A stretch of DNA of 64,000 nucleotides from Capnocytophaga sp. oral taxon 338 str. F0234 (GCF_000192225.1 NZ_GL872413.1:1090285-1154284); one strand, 5' to 3'; shown: positions 7,686 to 17,995, numbered from the stretch's first letter. The notes: generated by a model from the letters alone, not told the origin. Translations and numbers: made by a program.

Positions 7686-10421
7686 ATGTTTTTAGAGCGT
7701 GTTATTGATGATTTTTTAGAGAATTATGTAGATTATTCTACGGAAGATATTATATTTGTAACTCCTTTCAGACGTTCAGCTTTATTCTTGAGAAAGATTT
7801 ATGCTCAAAAGCTTCATAAAGTAACTATTTCTCCTGAATTTATCACTTTAGATAATCTTTTGGAACGTATCTCAGGCATTAGAAAGATGTCTGATATACA
7901 GGGGCTTTTTGAGTTGTACCATATTTATAAAGAGAATACTGATACAGAGAGAGATGATTTTGAGAAATTTATAGGATGGGGACAACTTCTGTGGAATGAT
8001 TTTAGTGATATAGATCATTATTTAATTCCTCAAAAGGATATATTTCCTTATATGGAAGCAATTAAGGAAGCAGAGCATTGGTCAGTAGGGGAGGAACTTA
8101 CTCCTATACAAAAAAGATACTTAACCTTTTGGAGAAATTTAGGTTCTTATTATAAGAATTTGAGATCAGAAATGTTGCAACAAAGACTAGGATATCAAGG
8201 ATTTATTGCAAGAGAAGCTGTATCGCAATTAGATGTTTACAAAAGTAAGAATGAAAAAAAATTGCATATTTTTGTAGGATTTAATGCCTTAACCAAAGCA
8301 CAGGAACATATTATCCAATATATTCTAGAGGAAATGAAAGGAGATATCTATTGGGATATAGAGAAATATCTTTTAGAAGGAGAGCATAGTGCGGGGTATT
8401 TCATAAAGAAATATATCAATGAATGGAGATATTATCAAGGAAGATTACCAAAATGGATTAAAGATACTCCTATAAATAGAAATATAGCTATTTATGGGAC
8501 TCCTAAACAAGTCAATCAGGTACATCTGTTGACAGATATACTTGAAAAACTTCCTGAAACAGAGTTAGACCAAACAGCTATTGTACTAAGTGATAGTGAT
8601 ATGCTTTTGCCTTTGTTGCAATCTATTGACACTCATAAGTTGCCTATTAATATAACAATGGGATATCCATTACAACAAACTCCCTTACATGATTTGTTTT
8701 CTTCTTTCTTTAAATTATATATCTCAGGGAAATGGTATCATAAGGAAGTAAAAGCTCTCCTCATGCAACCTTTCTTAAGTAATTTGTTTTCTGAAGATTA
8801 TAAAAAGAATACAATTTCTTTTATAAATGAATATAATCTAATATATATATACAAAAAGCATTTAGAAAAATATGTAAAAGATGCTGATAAGATACTTATA
8901 GATTTGATTTTTGATGACACAAAAAATATTTCTGTAAGTAGATTAATTGAAAATGTACTTAGATTTTTATTTATTATAAGAGAATCTTTAGAAAAGGATG
9001 AGAGTAGTAATAAATTAAATCTGGAATATTTATATAATTTCTATGAATTATTCAATCAATTAGATTTTCTGCAGAGAAAGTATGGTTTTATTGAAAATAT
9101 AAAATCATTGTACTATTTGTATAATGATTTGCTTGCAAAACAGAAATTAAATTTTAGAGGAGAACCATTGCAAGGATTGCAAATTATGGGAATATTAGAA
9201 GCACAGAATATACAATTTAAGAATGTATTGGTAACTTCTTTAAATGAAGGTATTTTTCCAAAAGGAAACTCCAAAAACTCACTAATTCCTTTTGATGTAA
9301 GAACAAATTTGGAACTTCCTACCTATAAACAGGAAGATTATGTATATACCTACTATTTTTATAGAATATTGCAGCATACGAATAAGGCAATTTTATTCTA
9401 TAATACAGATACAGAAGGACTGAAAGGAAGTGAGAAAAGCCGATTTATACTACAGTTATTCTCTGCGTTAAGGATAGAACCTACCATTAAATCTCCTGAG
9501 GTCAAAATAGTAGAACATCAACCTATTGAAGTCCTAAAAAATAGGGAGATTATAAATAAACTGAAAGATATAGCAACAGGAAAAGATAAAAAACATGGAA
9601 GAGGTTTCTCTTCATCTGCTCTTACAAGCTATATTATGAATCCTATTATTTTCTATCAACAACAAATATTAGATGTGAAAGATGAAAAAGAAGTAGAGGA
9701 GATTGTTGAAAATAGATCTTTTGGTGATATTATCCATAGGGTACTTCAAATACTCTATACTCCTTATATAGGAAAGATACTTTTTAAGGAAAATATAAAG
9801 CAAATGAGAGAAAAAGTATCTTTAGTGGTGAGAAAAATATTTATTGAATATCAAAAGAATGAAGATATTACGGGTAAGAATGTATTTATACTAAAAACAA
9901 TAGAAGAATATATTCATAAATTCCTATCTGTTGATGAAAAAAATGTGAGTGAACAAATAGTAGAGCTCCTTTTTTTAGAAAAAAAAATATTAACAGAGGT
10001 AAGGTATGAAGAATTTGATTTTCCTATATTGTATAATGGAACTCTTGATCGTGTAGAAAAAAGAAATGGAGCTATTTATATAGTGGATTATAAGACTGGT
10101 AGAGTAGAACAAAGGCAGATAACTTTAACAGAGAAACATTGGGAGAAACTTATTATTGATTTTAAGTATTCAAAGGCATTTCAGTTATTAATGTATGCTT
10201 ATTTATTACGAAAATCAGGGAAGGTGGAGGATGATATTCCTATATATGTAGGTAATTACTCTTTCAAAAACTTGAAACCTGGTTTCTTAGGATTTAAAAT
10301 AGCTTCAGGGAAACCAATGGTTTCTATAGATAACGCTATTCTTACCAAATTTGAAGAGAAACTTATAGCTTTACTTACAGAGATTTATGACCCATCTATT
10401 CCCTTTGTTGAAAAGAAGTGA
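7686..10421 (+). CDS. AddB/RecB-family PD-(D/E)XK exonuclease subunit
   Basis: A 911-residue protein with an inactive helicase-like N-terminal half and a C-terminal RecB-type nuclease, the layout of AddB-like subunits that work with an AddA helicase at double-strand breaks. The nuclease motifs are visible: GDIIH (around 677), Asp788 in GTLDR, Asp801 and Lys803 in IVDYKTG, and Gln833/Tyr837 in QLLMY. The N-terminus has no Walker A, which agrees with an accessory subunit. No addA-like gene is next to it. G+C is very low (14 of 60 in 8881-8940, hand count). Another nuclease role is possible, but the catalytic domain is clear. Confidence 0.8.
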   Translation: MFLERVIDDFLENYVDYSTEDIIFVTPFRRSALFLRKIYAQKLHKVTISPEFITLDNLLERISGIRKMSDIQGLFELYHIYKENTDTERDDFEKFIGWGQLLWNDFSDIDHYLIPQKDIFPYMEAIKEAEHWSVGEELTPIQKRYLTFWRNLGSYYKNLRSEMLQQRLGYQGFIAREAVSQLDVYKSKNEKKLHIFVGFNALTKAQEHIIQYILEEMKGDIYWDIEKYLLEGEHSAGYFIKKYINEWRYYQGRLPKWIKDTPINRNIAIYGTPKQVNQVHLLTDILEKLPETELDQTAIVLSDSDMLLPLLQSIDTHKLPINITMGYPLQQTPLHDLFSSFFKLYISGKWYHKEVKALLMQPFLSNLFSEDYKKNTISFINEYNLIYIYKKHLEKYVKDADKILIDLIFDDTKNISVSRLIENVLRFLFIIRESLEKDESSNKLNLEYLYNFYELFNQLDFLQRKYGFIENIKSLYYLYNDLLAKQKLNFRGEPLQGLQIMGILEAQNIQFKNVLVTSLNEGIFPKGNSKNSLIPFDVRTNLELPTYKQEDYVYTYYFYRILQHTNKAILFYNTDTEGLKGSEKSRFILQLFSALRIEPTIKSPEVKIVEHQPIEVLKNREIINKLKDIATGKDKKHGRGFSSSALTSYIMNPIIFYQQQILDVKDEKEVEEIVENRSFGDIIHRVLQILYTPYIGKILFKENIKQMREKVSLVVRKIFIEYQKNEDITGKNVFILKTIEEYIHKFLSVDEKNVSEQIVELLFLEKKILTEVRYEEFDFPILYNGTLDRVEKRNGAIYIVDYKTGRVEQRQITLTEKHWEKLIIDFKYSKAFQLLMYAYLLRKSGKVEDDIPIYVGNYSFKNLKPGFLGFKIASGKPMVSIDNAILTKFEEKLIALLTEIYDPSIPFVEKK

Positions 10422-10453
10422 TTCAAATTAATATACTCTCATTTTTTTATTCC

Positions 10454-10461
10454 TATATTTG
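10454..10461 (+). promoter_or_regulatory. -7 box of the SGNH hydrolase gene
   Basis: TATATTTG is an exact match to TAnnTTTG. It ends 11 bases before ATG 10473 and 23 bases before the next in-frame ATG at 10485. The short distance favours either an almost leaderless mRNA or the second start. Confidence 0.6.
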
Positions 10462-10472
10462 CACCCTGTAAA

Positions 10473-12008
10473 ATGAAATGGCAAATGACCCCCAAAAAAA
10501 TAGTCGTTTTTATGATAGGCGTATTACTATCCCTCCTATGGCTTACTTTTCTTAGTCGTGAATATGTAGATGTTGAGAATGAGGAAGTTATTCATGGAAT
10601 AAAAATAGGAAGTTTTCAAATGAAATACCCTACTTTCTGGGATATTTTCTCTCATCGAGAACCTATTAAGAATGATAAGGCAATGGCAATTATACAGGGA
10701 AAAGAGCCTAAGATAGAGAAGGATACTCTAAATGCTGAGCTTGTCAATAATCGAAAGTTTATTTTTCCTAAAGATATAAATCATTTAAGAGATTCTATAG
10801 AGGCTTTTTTGGAAGGAGGGAATCCAAAACTTATTAGTAATGTAGAAGGACAGATTTATTATCCAGAACCCATGCAAGAGTTTGTAAAGAGAATGAATGA
10901 AAAACTTAGCCAGCCTACTTGCCGTATTCTCCACTATGGTGATTCAAAAATAGAAGGAGATCGCATCACCTCTTATCTTCGTAATGGTTTACAAATTCTC
11001 TATGGAGGTTCAGGTCCAGGTTATTTTCCTATAAAGACACCTTATGGACAGCGTAGTATTATTATCCAAACAACAGGGAATTGGTTTCGATATGCATTAT
11101 TTAATGCAGAGCAGCGCAAGAATAAAGATCTTTTACCTAATAATCAATACGGATTATATGCTAATGTTTGTCGCTTTACTCCTGCTCGTGGAGGGGATAC
11201 AGCGGGACTAAAAACAGCTTCTTTTACTATAAGTCCTTCTTATGCGTATTACAGCCGATTGGCTGAATATTCTCAAATTACACTCCATTATGGGAATTGC
11301 ACAGTACCTACTTTGGTTACTGTATATGAGAATAATGTAGAAATTCGTAAAGATTCCCTTATAACAGATGGGGACTATCATGCTTATAAGTTACATTTTG
11401 ATGTAACACCTAAAAAACTTAAACTCCAGTTTTCAAGCAGAAAGAGCCCTGATTTTTATGGTGTAACAGTAGGAAGTGATCAAGGTGTTCAAGTTGATAA
11501 TATCCCTACACGTGGAGATTCAGGTTTCCATTTTACTCGATTACAGAGTACCTATGAGGCTATGAGCAGGGAACTTAGACCGGATATTATTATTTTTCAG
11601 TTTGGAGGTAATCTTGTACCTTACCTTACAAAGGACAAGGTAGTATCCAGTGTTAAGCGTATTATCACCAATATGCAATGGGTACAAAAACGTAATCCCG
11701 AAGCCTTACTCTTTCTTATAGGACCCAGTGATATGCTTCGTAGAAGTAGTAAAACCACTTATGATATTATTCCTGTTTTAGTAGAGGAGATGAAAAAGCA
11801 AACTGCAGAAAATGGTTTTGCTTTTTGGAGTATGTATGAGGCTATGGGAGGTAAGAATTCTATGAAAATATGGTATGATAACCGAATGGCTGCCAGTGAT
11901 TTAGTACATTTTTCAGATAAAGGTACAGAACGCATATCGGAACTTTTATTTCAGAATTTGGTAGAGGATCTACTCTCAGTACAATCTGTAGAGATGTACA
12001 GAAAATGA
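10473..12008 (+). CDS. membrane-anchored SGNH/GDSL-family hydrolase
   Basis: Residues 8-28 form one uncleaved-looking transmembrane segment, so the 480-residue remainder should face the periplasm. SGNH hallmarks are present: GDS at 156-158 with the nucleophile Ser158, GGN within FQFGGN (block III), and Asp476-x-x-His479 in SDLVHF near the C-terminus. The long insert between blocks resembles the carbohydrate-binding insertion of acetyl-esterases. Activity on O-acetyl groups of a cell-wall or surface polysaccharide is therefore plausible but not shown. The start could be ATG 10485 (MTPKK). It converges on comM, with 4 bases between the two stops. Confidence 0.75.
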   Translation: MKWQMTPKKIVVFMIGVLLSLLWLTFLSREYVDVENEEVIHGIKIGSFQMKYPTFWDIFSHREPIKNDKAMAIIQGKEPKIEKDTLNAELVNNRKFIFPKDINHLRDSIEAFLEGGNPKLISNVEGQIYYPEPMQEFVKRMNEKLSQPTCRILHYGDSKIEGDRITSYLRNGLQILYGGSGPGYFPIKTPYGQRSIIIQTTGNWFRYALFNAEQRKNKDLLPNNQYGLYANVCRFTPARGGDTAGLKTASFTISPSYAYYSRLAEYSQITLHYGNCTVPTLVTVYENNVEIRKDSLITDGDYHAYKLHFDVTPKKLKLQFSSRKSPDFYGVTVGSDQGVQVDNIPTRGDSGFHFTRLQSTYEAMSRELRPDIIIFQFGGNLVPYLTKDKVVSSVKRIITNMQWVQKRNPEALLFLIGPSDMLRRSSKTTYDIIPVLVEEMKKQTAENGFAFWSMYEAMGGKNSMKIWYDNRMAASDLVHFSDKGTERISELLFQNLVEDLLSVQSVEMYRK

Positions 12009-12012
12009 CTGC

Positions 12013-13554
12013 CTAAAAGTTTCCTAACCATCCTTCTCTGTCAAGACTTCGGTACTGGATTGCTTCTCCTATATGATATTCTTTGATAGTCTTACTCCCA
12101 TCAAGGTCTGCTATAGTACGAGCTACCTTGAGAATACGATCGTATGCACGGGCTGAAAGATTTAGTCGTTCCATGGCTTTCTTGAGCATGGATAAGGAAG
12201 GTTCCTCTATCTGGCAATATTTTCTGATTTGTTGTGTCCCCATTTGGGCATTATAATGAATATGTTCATAGGAACTAAAGCGGTTGGTCTGTATCTGCCG
12301 AGCCTGTATTACACGTTCACGAATGCTACTACTACTTTCTGCTCTTTCATATTGGGAGAGTTTTTCAAAGGGGACAGGGTTGACTTCTATGTGAATATCT
12401 ATTCGATCAAGTAAGGGGCCTGATATTTTACTGAGGTAGCGCTGCATCTCAGCAGGAGAGCTTACCATAGGAGCATCAGGGTCATTGAAATATCCACTAG
12501 GAGAGGGATTCATACTAGCCACTAACATGAATGAAGCAGGATAGGTGATAGAGAACTTGGTTCGTGAGATGGTAACCTCTCTATCTTCTAAAGGTTGGCG
12601 CATTACCTCCAAGACACTACGCTTGAACTCAGGTAGTTCATCTAAGAAAAGCACTCCATTATGCGCTAATGAGATTTCCCCAGGCTGCGGATAGCTACCA
12701 CCCCCTACAAGGGCAACATCTGAAATGGTATGGTGTGGACTGCGAAAAGGACGCTGGCAGATAAGTCCATTGTCCTTTACCCGCCCTACTACACTGTGAA
12801 TCTTAGTTGTTTCCAGAGCTTCCTGTAGTGTCATCGGAGGAAGTATGCCAGGCAAGCGCTTGGCAAGCATCGTTTTTCCAGACCCTGGAGGACCTATTAG
12901 AATAATATTGTGCCCGCCTGCAGCAGCAATCTCCATACAGCGTTTCACGCTCTCTTGACCTTTCACATCAGCAAAGTCAAACTCAGGGGTCTCCACATGC
13001 TTGAAGAACTCCTCACGAGTATTGATTTCTACCCGCTGCAAGGAGTTTTCTCCGTTGAGGAAGTCTATGACCTGTTTGATATTCTCTGCTCCATACACCT
13101 CTAAGTTATTCACAATAGCTGCTTCCTTAGCATTTTGCATAGGGAGGATAAAGCCTTTAAACCCTTCCTTTCTGGCTTGGATTGCAATAGGAAGAGCCCC
13201 CTTGATCGGTTGCAGACTGCCGTCCAAGGAGAGTTCCCCCATGATGATATATTGCTCTATCTCTTCACATTGTATTTGTCCATTGGCTGCTAAGATGCCT
13301 ATAGCAAAACTCAGATCGTAAGCGGATCCTTCCTTGCGCATGTCAGCAGGTGCCATATTGATAGTAATTTTTTTACCAGGGATTTTATAATGATTGTTCT
13401 GTAAGGCTGCCTCTATACGAAAGTTACTCTCTTTAATGGCATTATCAGGTAAGCCTACAAGATGATACCCCACTCCTTTATCTATATTCACTTCAATAGT
13501 AATGGTGATAGCTTCTACACCATAAACGGCACTGCCATATATCTTTACTAACAT
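12013..13554 (-). CDS. comM: YifB/ComM-family Mg-chelatase-like AAA+ ATPase
   Basis: In Haemophilus and Vibrio, ComM is a hexameric helicase that drives branch migration of incoming DNA during natural transformation. Here the N-terminal Lon-protease-like domain (1 to about 170) is followed by an AAA+ core with Walker [10 protein letters not shown], Walker [10 protein letters not shown], and the Mg-chelatase C-terminal region with the [18 protein letters not shown] signature. The 513-residue length is normal. It is monocistronic and divergent from the NUDIX gene. A role in DNA uptake for this organism is inferred from family knowledge only. Confidence 0.92.
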   Translation of the reverse strand: MLVKIYGSAVYGVEAITITIEVNIDKGVGYHLVGLPDNAIKESNFRIEAALQNNHYKIPGKKITINMAPADMRKEGSAYDLSFAIGILAANGQIQCEEIEQYIIMGELSLDGSLQPIKGALPIAIQARKEGFKGFILPMQNAKEAAIVNNLEVYGAENIKQVIDFLNGENSLQRVEINTREEFFKHVETPEFDFADVKGQESVKRCMEIAAAGGHNIILIGPPGSGKTMLAKRLPGILPPMTLQEALETTKIHSVVGRVKDNGLICQRPFRSPHHTISDVALVGGGSYPQPGEISLAHNGVLFLDELPEFKRSVLEVMRQPLEDREVTISRTKFSITYPASFMLVASMNPSPSGYFNDPDAPMVSSPAEMQRYLSKISGPLLDRIDIHIEVNPVPFEKLSQYERAESSSSIRERVIQARQIQTNRFSSYEHIHYNAQMGTQQIRKYCQIEEPSLSMLKKAMERLNLSARAYDRILKVARTIADLDGSKTIKEYHIGEAIQYRSLDREGWLGNF

Positions 13555-13589
13555 GCTTTTTATTTTTGGAAAAGGATTTTTACCAGTAG

Positions 13590-13597
13590 CAAATTTA
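13590..13597 (-). promoter_or_regulatory. -7 box of comM
   Basis: Minus-strand TAAATTTG, an exact TAnnTTTG match, 35 bases before the comM ATG. No clear -33 element. Confidence 0.5.
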
Positions 13598-13669
13598 CAA
13601 AAAATAATGAAAATGGAAAAGTAAAATCTTTTTCTTTTCCTTATGTACTATTATATGCTCATTTTTTAT

Positions 13670-13677
13670 TACTTTTG
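13670..13677 (+). promoter_or_regulatory. -7 box deciding the NUDIX start
   Basis: TACTTTTG matches TAnnTTTG and lies 25 bases before ATG 13703. It lies inside the longer open frame that starts at 13643, which argues against that earlier start. Confidence 0.6.
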
Positions 13678-13702
13678 TCCTTATAAAAGAACAAGATTAT
13701 TT

Positions 13703-14218
13703 ATGGAAAATATTTTTACCTATTGTCCTCATTGCGGGAGCAGAGATGTAGAATTTCCTAACTTCGTACGCTTTCTCTGTCATCAGTGTGGCTTTGTTTA
13801 TTACCATAGTATAGCTGCAGCAGTATCAGTTATCTTTAAGAAAGAGGATAAAATTCTTTTTGTTGTACGTAATATAGACCCAGATAAGGGCAAGTTAGAC
13901 CTTCCGGGAGGCTTTGTAGACCCCGATGAGAATGCCGAAGCCGCTGTCTGTCGTGAGGTAAAAGAGGAATTGGGCTTGCAGATTGTCCCTAACCAACTAA
14001 AATACCTCACAACCCAACCCAATCATTATCTATATAAGAATATCCCCTATCGTACCATGGATATTTTCTACGAATATCCCTTAGATACTCCGGTTTCTGT
14101 AAGAGCGGAAGATGAAATAAAGTCTTTACAGTGGATTCCCATATCTGAAATAGACCTTGGCAAAATAGGCTTTGTCTCTGTAAGAACAGTCATTGAAAAA
14201 TATTACTTAAACCAATGA
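13703..14218 (+). CDS. NUDIX hydrolase with N-terminal zinc ribbon
   Basis: A 171-residue pyrophosphohydrolase acting on a nucleoside-diphosphate-linked substrate. The zinc ribbon is Cys8-x2-Cys11 and Cys26-x2-Cys29. The NUDIX box is complete: GFVDPDE, seven residues, then REVKEELGL. I start it at MENIF because the promoter box at 13670-13677 lies upstream of that Met and the 20 extra residues of the longer frame are not conserved-looking. The following DUF2809 gene overlaps its stop by four bases (ATGA), so the two are translationally coupled. The substrate is unknown. Confidence 0.88.
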   Translation: MENIFTYCPHCGSRDVEFPNFVRFLCHQCGFVYYHSIAAAVSVIFKKEDKILFVVRNIDPDKGKLDLPGGFVDPDENAEAAVCREVKEELGLQIVPNQLKYLTTQPNHYLYKNIPYRTMDIFYEYPLDTPVSVRAEDEIKSLQWIPISEIDLGKIGFVSVRTVIEKYYLNQ

Positions 14219-14574
14219 AATTCAATTCCAGATACTTCTTCGCTGCCCTGATCATCTTTTTGGTAGAGTTAGCCATAGCCACTGTATTCAAGAGTGTTCC
14301 CTTTGTACGGGCATACTTAGGTGATATTTTGGTAGTGATACTGATCTATTGTTTTATTAGAGCTTTTTTTCATATCAAGAACACCAAAAAATTACTTATA
14401 GGAATTTTCTGCTTTGCCGTATTTGTGGAGATACTACAATACTTTAAACTGGCTACTTTCTTTGGCTTTGGCAAAGGTACCCTTGGGTATATTCTGCTAG
14501 GAAATTATTTCTCTTTTGAAGATATTCTTTGCTATGCTACAGGATGCTTTTTAGCATTTATCTTTGATAAGTAA
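14215..14574 (+). CDS. DUF2809-family membrane protein
   Basis: A 119-residue protein with four predicted membrane helices (roughly 8-25, 33-51, 61-80, 99-116). The GKGTLGYILLGNYFSFEDIL stretch before the last helix is typical of DUF2809 proteins. Function unknown. It overlaps the NUDIX stop by four bases. It converges on the YD-repeat cluster, with 25 bases between the stops that contain only a weak TTATTA/TAATAA inverted repeat. Confidence 0.7.
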   Translation: MKFNSRYFFAALIIFLVELAIATVFKSVPFVRAYLGDILVVILIYCFIRAFFHIKNTKKLLIGIFCFAVFVEILQYFKLATFFGFGKGTLGYILLGNYFSFEDILCYATGCFLAFIFDK

Positions 14575-14599
14575 AAGGTAAGTCACTTGTTATTAGTCA

Positions 14600-15787
14600 T
14601 TAATAATAGGTAAATATTCTTTCTACAACGGCAGCACGTTTGTTGTTTTCGTAATAGATTTCCTCAGTACAGTTGTTGAATTTGTCATAGTGGTAAATAG
14701 TTCTCTTAGGGGAAGGAATCTGTCCGTCATCTATTTGTATCAAATTTCCATTTTTATTATAGGTATAATAGGTTCCAGAAATAAAATTTCCAGTAAGTAA
14801 ATCAAAATTTTCTTCCTTGATGAGTTGGTTATCCTTGTTGTAAGAAGAAAGAGTCTTTATAACTTCTCCCTCTAGAAAATAACTATAACTTTCTACTTCC
14901 TTGTCATTTTCAATGCAGTGATAGGAATAAAATTCTTTTCCTTTGTATGTTTGTATTTCTACTATAGCTCCTTTGGAGTCATAGATGTAGTATTTTGTTT
15001 TCTTGTTAGAGATATCCTTTTCATCGGATAGGGGAGTAGTATAAGTTGTTTCCTCATATACCTCATCATTGGCTAAATATTGGTAAGTGGTATAAAAACA
15101 AAACATAGAGTAACATTCTTTCTTTTCAGCAAGCAATGTGCCTTCTTTAGTATATTTATACCAAGTCTCGTTAGCTTCATCACCTAAAAGACTGGTAGAT
15201 TTGTTTTTCTCGTGTGTAATATTCCCTTTACTATTATAAGAATACTTTTTTTTATTGATAAGCGTATCATTTCTGTATTCCAAAATAGCTTCTTTCCTTT
15301 TGTTTTTATCAAATAACATTTCTACTTTAGATAAAATACCATCAATCTTGTATTTTTTAGAGATCATTACTTTTCCCTCGTAGGAAATTTCTTCTTCTAT
15401 ATGTTCGGGATTGTTTTCCTCTTTGTATTTGTATTCATCGGCTTTTGTAAGTAGATTATCCGTGTTGTATTGGTAAAATATCTTTTGGAAAAGTTTTCCA
15501 TCGGTATAGTAGTTATAAAATTCTATGATATTTCCCTTTTTATCAAAGATGTATCGGCTATGTACGGGCATACGTTCTACTTTGGCATTTTTAGGGAATA
15601 TCTTTGCCTCTTTCCCATTTTTAGTGTCATAGTGATAAATAAATTTCTCTACTGATTTTACTTTTCCTTGAGGAGTAATACCTAAGTTTCTAAGATGTTC
15701 CTTCCTATATCTATTAGGTTCATCTTCTTGTGCTAAAATGAATATAGGATAAAAACTAAGGAGTAGGGTAAAGATAAAATGTTTCAT
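14600..15787 (-). CDS. secreted YD-repeat protein, paralogue 5 of the cluster
   Basis: Residues 1-19 form a Sec signal ending ILA before Gln20. The mature protein begins with a segment containing LGITPQGKVKSVEKF, which corresponds to the GKIKSI segment of the other four. About a dozen loosely repeated strands follow, of the type FDKKGNIIEFYNYY and YNKNGNLIQID, and the end is VERIFTYY. This is the YD/RHS-like strand repeat, but without the long RHS shell and without a toxin domain. It is last in the five-gene operon, 12 bases after the neighbour. Function is unknown; a surface or periplasmic beta-rich protein is a reasonable inference. Confidence 0.7.
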   Translation of the reverse strand: MKHFIFTLLLSFYPIFILAQEDEPNRYRKEHLRNLGITPQGKVKSVEKFIYHYDTKNGKEAKIFPKNAKVERMPVHSRYIFDKKGNIIEFYNYYTDGKLFQKIFYQYNTDNLLTKADEYKYKEENNPEHIEEEISYEGKVMISKKYKIDGILSKVEMLFDKNKRKEAILEYRNDTLINKKKYSYNSKGNITHEKNKSTSLLGDEANETWYKYTKEGTLLAEKKECYSMFCFYTTYQYLANDEVYEETTYTTPLSDEKDISNKKTKYYIYDSKGAIVEIQTYKGKEFYSYHCIENDKEVESYSYFLEGEVIKTLSSYNKDNQLIKEENFDLLTGNFISGTYYTYNKNGNLIQIDDGQIPSPKRTIYHYDKFNNCTEEIYYENNKRAAVVERIFTYY

Positions 15788-15799
15788 GGTTTGAATCTT

Positions 15800-16639
15800 T
15801 TACTGGTAATAAGTAATCTTGCGTTCTATAACATAGGTAGGCTTTCCATTTTCAAAATATTCTTTTCTGATACAGTTTCCTTTCATGTCATAATAAAAGT
15901 ACTTCTCTTCTTCTAAACCGCCTTTGTATATTGCCTTGTATTGGGAGAGATTTCCTTGTGAGTCATAGATTTCTTGATGATTTATTTCATCACTTTCTCC
16001 GTATGGATCAGTAGTAGCTTCATTTTTAGGCTTACTGCCTGTAGAGGGGGTAGCCATTTCTTTGTCATAAGCATAGTGAGCTATTTCTTTTCCTTTTCTA
16101 TATAGAACAGCTTTTGTAAGTTTGTTTTTATTATACTCATATACTTTTCTCTCGTATAAGGAATCTTGATCGTAGAATAATTCTTCTGTTTTAAACCCAT
16201 CAGTATTATAAGTATTCACTATACGATACGTTCTGGGTTTTAACTCATTATCAAAATGATTCTCTGTAAGTAAGCTATCTCTTTCATTGAAAGTTTTTTC
16301 AATCTTAAGGGTAATATTTCTTATAGAATCATATTCGTAATAATAGATGTCATTTCCTCTTTCGTCAAACTGTATCGTAGTATTATTATAGTCTGCTATA
16401 TCATATCTTTTTTCGTATGGTACTTTTACATATTTACCATTAATTTCTTCTATATCATATTTCATTATATGAATAGATTTTATCTTTCCTTTGAGTGTAT
16501 CAGGAAAGTCGTATTCAATGATAGAGGGTATATTATACGTTTTCTTTATATTTTTTATTTCTTTGTTGTTTTCACAAGACCATAACAAAGCTATAAAAAT
16601 AAAAAAACTTATTTTAGTAACTAAAATTATATTTCTCAT
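15800..16639 (-). CDS. secreted YD-repeat lipoprotein, paralogue 4 of the cluster
   Basis: The shortest member (279 residues) and the only one with a clear lipobox: the signal ends LLWSC, so Cys22 is probably lipidated. It has LKGKIKSIH near residue 50, FDERGNDIYYYEYD and further YD-type strands, and ends VIERKITYY. A Ser/Thr/Lys-rich interruption (TPSTGSKPKNEATTD, about 195-210) splits the repeats, and fewer repeats remain than in its neighbours. It may be anchored to the outer membrane while the others are free. Function unknown. Confidence 0.7.
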   Translation of the reverse strand: MRNIILVTKISFFIFIALLWSCENNKEIKNIKKTYNIPSIIEYDFPDTLKGKIKSIHIMKYDIEEINGKYVKVPYEKRYDIADYNNTTIQFDERGNDIYYYEYDSIRNITLKIEKTFNERDSLLTENHFDNELKPRTYRIVNTYNTDGFKTEELFYDQDSLYERKVYEYNKNKLTKAVLYRKGKEIAHYAYDKEMATPSTGSKPKNEATTDPYGESDEINHQEIYDSQGNLSQYKAIYKGGLEEEKYFYYDMKGNCIRKEYFENGKPTYVIERKITYYQ

Positions 16640-16652
16640 ACTGTTTTATATT

Positions 16653-17981
16653 TTATTCATAATAGGTAAATGTTCTTTCGTAAATATCGGTCGTTCCGTT
16701 ATACTGTTTTTCTATTTTTGTAATATTTTGGTACTCATCATAAGTATAAAATGTTTTTTCTATTGCTTTATTTCCTTTGTAAGTTATTTTTGATAGCAAG
16801 TTATTGTTGTTGTCATAAGTGTAGCTATCTTTATCTCTATAATCATCATTTTTATAAATAGTTTCTATCAGGTTTCCTGCTGTATCATAGTTATCTATCC
16901 AATATTCCTTTTTGTCTCCTATATATAATAGCTCTGTTTTTATAACTCTGTCCTTATTATCGTAATAATAGGTGTAGGTTCTTTCTATTTTATTTTGTTT
17001 GTAATCAAATGATTTCTTTATACGACCTTTTTCATCATATAAAATCTTCTCTTTGATATAATCATAATAACATCCATTAAAGAAACTTTCAGAAATAACT
17101 TTATTTATCAATTTTTTATTTTTGTAGGAATAAAAAATATGTAGCTCCTCATCATCTCTATCATCATAACTTTCTATAAGTAGGTTGTTTTTATAAACAT
17201 TTTTAAAAAGAATATCTTTTAAAATACCTTCTCCTCGTGTAATTAGGATAAGTCTGTTTTTTGCATCATATTTGTATAGTTCTACTACGGATTCCACATA
17301 TTCATTTACATAGTTTTCAGTCTTTTTTATAAGGTTTCCAATATGATTATACTCATATTCTGTATCAATACTTGGTTCGTTGTCAAAATAGGTAAGTTCT
17401 CTTAAAAGATTTCCCTTATTATCATACCAATAAAGAATTCTCCTCTTCAAGAAATCATTTGAGTAATAAGAATTTTCTATAATTCTTTGATCATTATTAT
17501 ATTTGTATAATTCTTTTTTATGAGTGATGCCTGTATTAGGATCTTCTTCATAAGATTTCTTTTCAGTGAGAAGTCCTTTGTCATTATATGAATAAAAATT
17601 TTCTTCTATATGAGTTCCATTTTTGGTAGTGAGCACATTCTTTTTTGAATAGAGTAAGCTATCTCTTTCATCATATTTTTTTACTTCCTTATGCTTAATA
17701 TTTCTTTCCTTAGTGTATTTAATAAATTCTATTTCATTTCCTCTTTCATCAAAGCCATAAGTATAATTTTCATCAAAATGTTCTCGTTTGATAGTATCTT
17801 TCAATACAGTTACAGCTATAGAATAGTGAGCTGTATGTACTCTCTTCACTTTTCCTAAAAGAGGTTTCTCAAAAGGATAAGTCAATTCGGGATCTATTCT
17901 GTATTTTTCTATTTTGTTAGCTGTATTTTGAGCAACTATGGTGATACAAAAGAATAGAAAGGGGATTAAAAAATGTTTCAT
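16653..17981 (-). CDS. secreted YD-repeat protein, paralogue 3 of the cluster
   Basis: The longest member (442 residues). The signal peptide (MKHFLIPFLFFCITIVAQN) is almost identical to that of the next gene upstream, and the DNA encoding it is also nearly identical, which points to recent duplication. Features are LLGKVKRVH at about 41, FDERGNEIEF, YDNKGNLLREL, YDTAGNLIETI and the ending IYERTFTYY. The number of strand repeats is higher than in the others. Function unknown. Confidence 0.7.
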   Translation of the reverse strand: MKHFLIPFLFFCITIVAQNTANKIEKYRIDPELTYPFEKPLLGKVKRVHTAHYSIAVTVLKDTIKREHFDENYTYGFDERGNEIEFIKYTKERNIKHKEVKKYDERDSLLYSKKNVLTTKNGTHIEENFYSYNDKGLLTEKKSYEEDPNTGITHKKELYKYNNDQRIIENSYYSNDFLKRRILYWYDNKGNLLRELTYFDNEPSIDTEYEYNHIGNLIKKTENYVNEYVESVVELYKYDAKNRLILITRGEGILKDILFKNVYKNNLLIESYDDRDDEELHIFYSYKNKKLINKVISESFFNGCYYDYIKEKILYDEKGRIKKSFDYKQNKIERTYTYYYDNKDRVIKTELLYIGDKKEYWIDNYDTAGNLIETIYKNDDYRDKDSYTYDNNNNLLSKITYKGNKAIEKTFYTYDEYQNITKIEKQYNGTTDIYERTFTYYE

Positions 17982-17995
17982 AAGACTAAAATATT

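Noticed and set aside
13643-13702. Earlier start of the NUDIX gene at 13643
   Set aside because: The promoter -7 box at 13670-13677 lies inside the extension, and the extra residues have no NUDIX-family counterpart.
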